The notes beneath the pieces are model-generated. The model did not search any database. It was not told the origin of the DNA and saw only the letters and a program-made list of their open reading frames with translations. Position numbers and translations under genes: made by a program. 64,000 bases of DNA from Scrofimicrobium sp. R131 (lineage in GTDB: Bacteria > Actinomycetota > Actinomycetes > Actinomycetales > Actinomycetaceae): the NCBI RefSeq assembly GCF_040256745.1, contig NZ_CP138335.1, positions 1,922,001-1,986,000 on the forward strand. The letters run 5' to 3'. The stretch's first letter is position 1. Every line of letters begins with the position of its first letter. Of this stretch, positions 62,148 to 64,000 are shown piece after piece.

Positions 62148-63189
62148 GGGCGTTCACCTCCGTCAGCATGGCTTCAGTTCGGGCCAGCCAGCGTTCCACC
62201 ACCGAGCGGTCAGCGGCGCCGGCCACGGGCTCGGCCGTGAGTACGCGGGCAGCCCGGGCCACGTCCAGGTTTCCGCCGGCCGAGCGGAGCGGCTCAGCCA
62301 CGACGTCGGTGGCCAGCAGCCGGGCGGTGTCGAGGCCGCAGGCGTGAGGCAGGTCGGGCAGGGCCGCCGCCAGTTGAACCCCCGCCGCCAGCCCGTACGA
62401 GGTGTCGATGGCGGAGGAGACCACCACCGGGAGCGGGAGCTGCCCGGCCAGGTCGAGGGCGGCCCGGACCCCGCCGAGCGGGGCCACTTTGATCACGGCC
62501 AGGTCGACTGCCCCGACCACGCTAAACGGGTCGTCGGCCCGGCGGATCGACTCGTCGGCGGCGATGGGCGGCTCCACCCGCTCGCGCACGGCGGCCAGGT
62601 CTTCAACCTCCCAGCAGGGCTGCTCCACGTATTCCAGCCCACCCACCGGGCCGGCCGCCCGCTGCAGGAACTCAATGGCGGCGCAGGCTTCGTCCCGGCT
62701 CCAACTGCCGTTGACGTCGATCCGAACGCGCGCGTCGGCGCCGAACTGGTCGGCCAGCACCTCGGCCACCGCCGCCACCCGGGCCGCGTCGGCGTCCAGG
62801 TCTACCCGCGGGTCGGCCACTTTGATTTTGGCGGTCCGACACCCCGCCTCCGCCGCCCGGGCGGCCGCCGCTGCGGGCGAGCTGACCGGGATGGTCACGT
62901 TGACCGGCACCTCGGTTCGGACCGGCGCCGGACCCGGCCGTGTCGCCTGGGCGAGGGCGCTGCGCAACCACTGGGCCGCCTCGTCCGGCTGATAGTCCAG
63001 GAACGGCGCGCATTCGCCCCAACCGTGCGGGCCGTGCACCAGCAGGCCCTCCCGGGAGTTCACCCCGCGAAAGGTGGTGGTCAGCGGCAGGTGAAAGATG
63101 ATCGTGCGATCGATTCCGAGGTCCTCCCACCGGGTGGGGTGGCTCCACTCGGTCAGGGGCACATCCGTGAGCATAAGAGAAGTTGACAC
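62140..63189 (-). CDS. menC: o-Succinylbenzoate synthase
   Basis: 349-aa enolase-superfamily dehydratase following MenD/MenH. Catalytic Lys in 'CRTAKIKVAD' (KxK), metal ligands Asp in 'VRIDVNGSW', Glu in 'EYVEQPCW' and Asp in 'PIAADESIR', second Lys in 'AVIKVAPLGG'. GTG start; TAGACT (63196-63201, minus) 6 nt upstream implies a leaderless transcript. Upstream gene of menD. Confidence 0.93.
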   Translation of the reverse strand: MSTSLMLTDVPLTEWSHPTRWEDLGIDRTIIFHLPLTTTFRGVNSREGLLVHGPHGWGECAPFLDYQPDEAAQWLRSALAQATRPGPAPVRTEVPVNVTIPVSSPAAAAARAAEAGCRTAKIKVADPRVDLDADAARVAAVAEVLADQFGADARVRIDVNGSWSRDEACAAIEFLQRAAGPVGGLEYVEQPCWEVEDLAAVRERVEPPIAADESIRRADDPFSVVGAVDLAVIKVAPLGGVRAALDLAGQLPLPVVVSSAIDTSYGLAAGVQLAAALPDLPHACGLDTARLLATDVVAEPLRSAGGNLDVARAARVLTAEPVAGAADRSVVERWLARTEAMLTEVNARD

Positions 63190-63231
63190 ATGCTGAGTCT
63201 ACCTGCGCCGGGGAGCCGCTACGCTGGGGGA

Positions 63232-63531
63232 ATGATCATCCTGGCACTGGCCGCCGGCATCCTGGGGCTGGTGGTGTCGGCCGTCCTGCGCCGCTCCACC
63301 AAACCCCCGACCGGCGGCATCGTCGACGACCGCTTTATCTACCTGTCGCTCCCCGGGTTTTCACTGTTTTTGCTCGGGGTGGGGCTGCTGGGTCTGACCG
63401 TCCCCCTGGCCACCCACGCGCTGGGCCTGGTTGCCACGGTTGGGGCCGGACTGGTGGCGGCGGTCGGCGCCGTGCTGTCCGTTTGGGGGTTGTTTGCGCG
63501 GTCGGTGCCGGGTTGGGCGAAGCCCCGCTAG
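63232..63531 (+). CDS. Small two- to three-helix membrane protein
   Basis: 99-aa protein, function unknown. Hydrophobic segments at about 2-17, 38-62 and 66-88 with a short polar loop 'RRSTKPPTGGIVDDRF'. TACGCT (63220-63225) lies 6 nt before the ATG and no properly spaced Shine-Dalgarno exists, so it is probably leaderless. Divergent from menC; its stop overlaps the downstream carboxypeptidase by 4 bp, tail to tail. Confidence 0.7.
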   Translation: MIILALAAGILGLVVSAVLRRSTKPPTGGIVDDRFIYLSLPGFSLFLLGVGLLGLTVPLATHALGLVATVGAGLVAAVGAVLSVWGLFARSVPGWAKPR

Positions 63532-64000
63532 CGCCCCTGCAGCGCCATCCACTCGGCATAGCCGATTGGGTTCAGCTGCGACTTGATCTTGTACACCACC
63601 GCCGGGGTCGGGCCCAGGAAGTCGGCCCGGTCATTTTCCGAGTAGGAGGTGCCAAACTCGTAGTGCCACGGCTCGGGCCGGTCGGTGTCGGGGCCCAGGG
63701 CTGAGGGCAGGCGGAAACCGTAGCTGGGGCCGTGCTCCAGCATCCAGCTCACCTCGGGCGCGTCCCAGGTGGAGAAAATGTCCCAGTTGAAGTCAATGGC
63801 CTGACCGAACCCGTGGTTGGACTGACCCGGAATCGCGGTCATGTCGGGCGCATCCCAGTGCACCTGGTACTGGGAGGCCAGATCGCGGTAACCGTTCAAA
63901 ATGGGCAGGTCCGTGCCGAACTGGAGGTGGTAGGCCTCGTTCAGGCGGATGAAGTTGTCCATTGCGGCGCACAGGAGCCGCTCGTTTGGCTGCCAGGGAA
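63528..64000 (-). CDS. VanY-type D-alanyl-D-alanine carboxypeptidase (partial, N-terminus beyond window)
   Basis: At least 156 residues of an M15B peptidase; the frame stays open to the window edge ('ERLLCAAMDNFIRLNEAYH' continues upstream of the internal Met). Zinc motif SxHxxGxAxD in 'QSNHGFGQAIDFN' and 'PEPWHYEFG' (catalytic Glu and third ligand His) are present. Trims D-Ala from peptidoglycan stems. Any signal peptide would be outside the window. Confidence 0.87.
   Translation of the reverse strand, partial: PWQPNERLLCAAMDNFIRLNEAYHLQFGTDLPILNGYRDLASQYQVHWDAPDMTAIPGQSNHGFGQAIDFNWDIFSTWDAPEVSWMLEHGPSYGFRLPSALGPDTDRPEPWHYEFGTSYSENDRADFLGPTPAVVYKIKSQLNPIGYAEWMALQGR

Overview
The window is 64 kb of a high-GC actinobacterial chromosome. 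Several things point to this: actinobacteria-type gene neighbourhoods (pcrA-sucC-sucD-perM-DUF3017; rsmI opposite a protein O-mannosyltransferase; tRNA-Thr, tRNA-Met, rpmG, murB; men genes beside nuoA-N, a polyprenyl synthase, htpX and yajQ), a DUF222/HNH '13E12-type' protein, tRNAs without an encoded CCA, and many genes with a TANNNT -10 box only 5-7 nt before the start codon and no Shine-Dalgarno, i.e. probable leaderless mRNAs. A member of the Actinomycetaceae or a relative is my best guess; the genus cannot be read from this window.

Layout. 1-3.99 kb is an AT-richer, accessory-looking segment with a two-component system (regulator cut by the left edge), a lipoprotein of unknown function and a small secreted peptidoglycan-binding protein. 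3.99-12.9 kb is core: DUF3017, perM, sucD, sucC, pcrA and an MprF-like aminoacyl-phosphatidylglycerol synthase with a rhomboid-like N-terminus. 12.9-16.4 kb has an alpha/beta hydrolase and an FtsX-type permease with no ATPase partner. 16.43-16.89 kb is a noncoding phased repeat array between the convergent permease and metG. 16.9-22.6 kb holds metG, pncA, rsmI, a small stress operon (csbD, glsB, dps) and a protein mannosyltransferase.

22.6-32.7 kb is a self-contained carbohydrate locus: a GH112 galacto-N-biose/lacto-N-biose phosphorylase, an AgaS-like SIS deaminase/isomerase, a ROK kinase, a PfkB kinase, a class II tagatose/fructose-bisphosphate aldolase, an ABC sugar importer (binding protein and two permeases) and a DeoR regulator. 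Together they predict import of galacto-N-biose (the mucin core disaccharide Gal-beta-1,3-GalNAc), phosphorolysis inside the cell, and breakdown of GalNAc through tagatose phosphates. The deacetylase, the ATPase of the importer and the Leloir enzymes are not in the window.

32.7-38.5 kb has murB, rpmG, three tRNAs, yajQ, htpX, fprA and a polyprenyl diphosphate synthase. 38.5-55.4 kb is a complete 14-gene complex I operon (nuoA-N), headed by a MenJ-type geranylgeranyl reductase and ended by the polyprenyl synthase, all on the minus strand and mostly with 4-nt start/stop overlaps. 55.6-63.2 kb carries menG, menF, menD and menC, interrupted by a DUF222/HNH protein and an HtrA-like protease. The right half therefore supplies both the NADH dehydrogenase and much of the menaquinone pathway that it reduces. 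The window ends inside a VanY-type D,D-carboxypeptidase.
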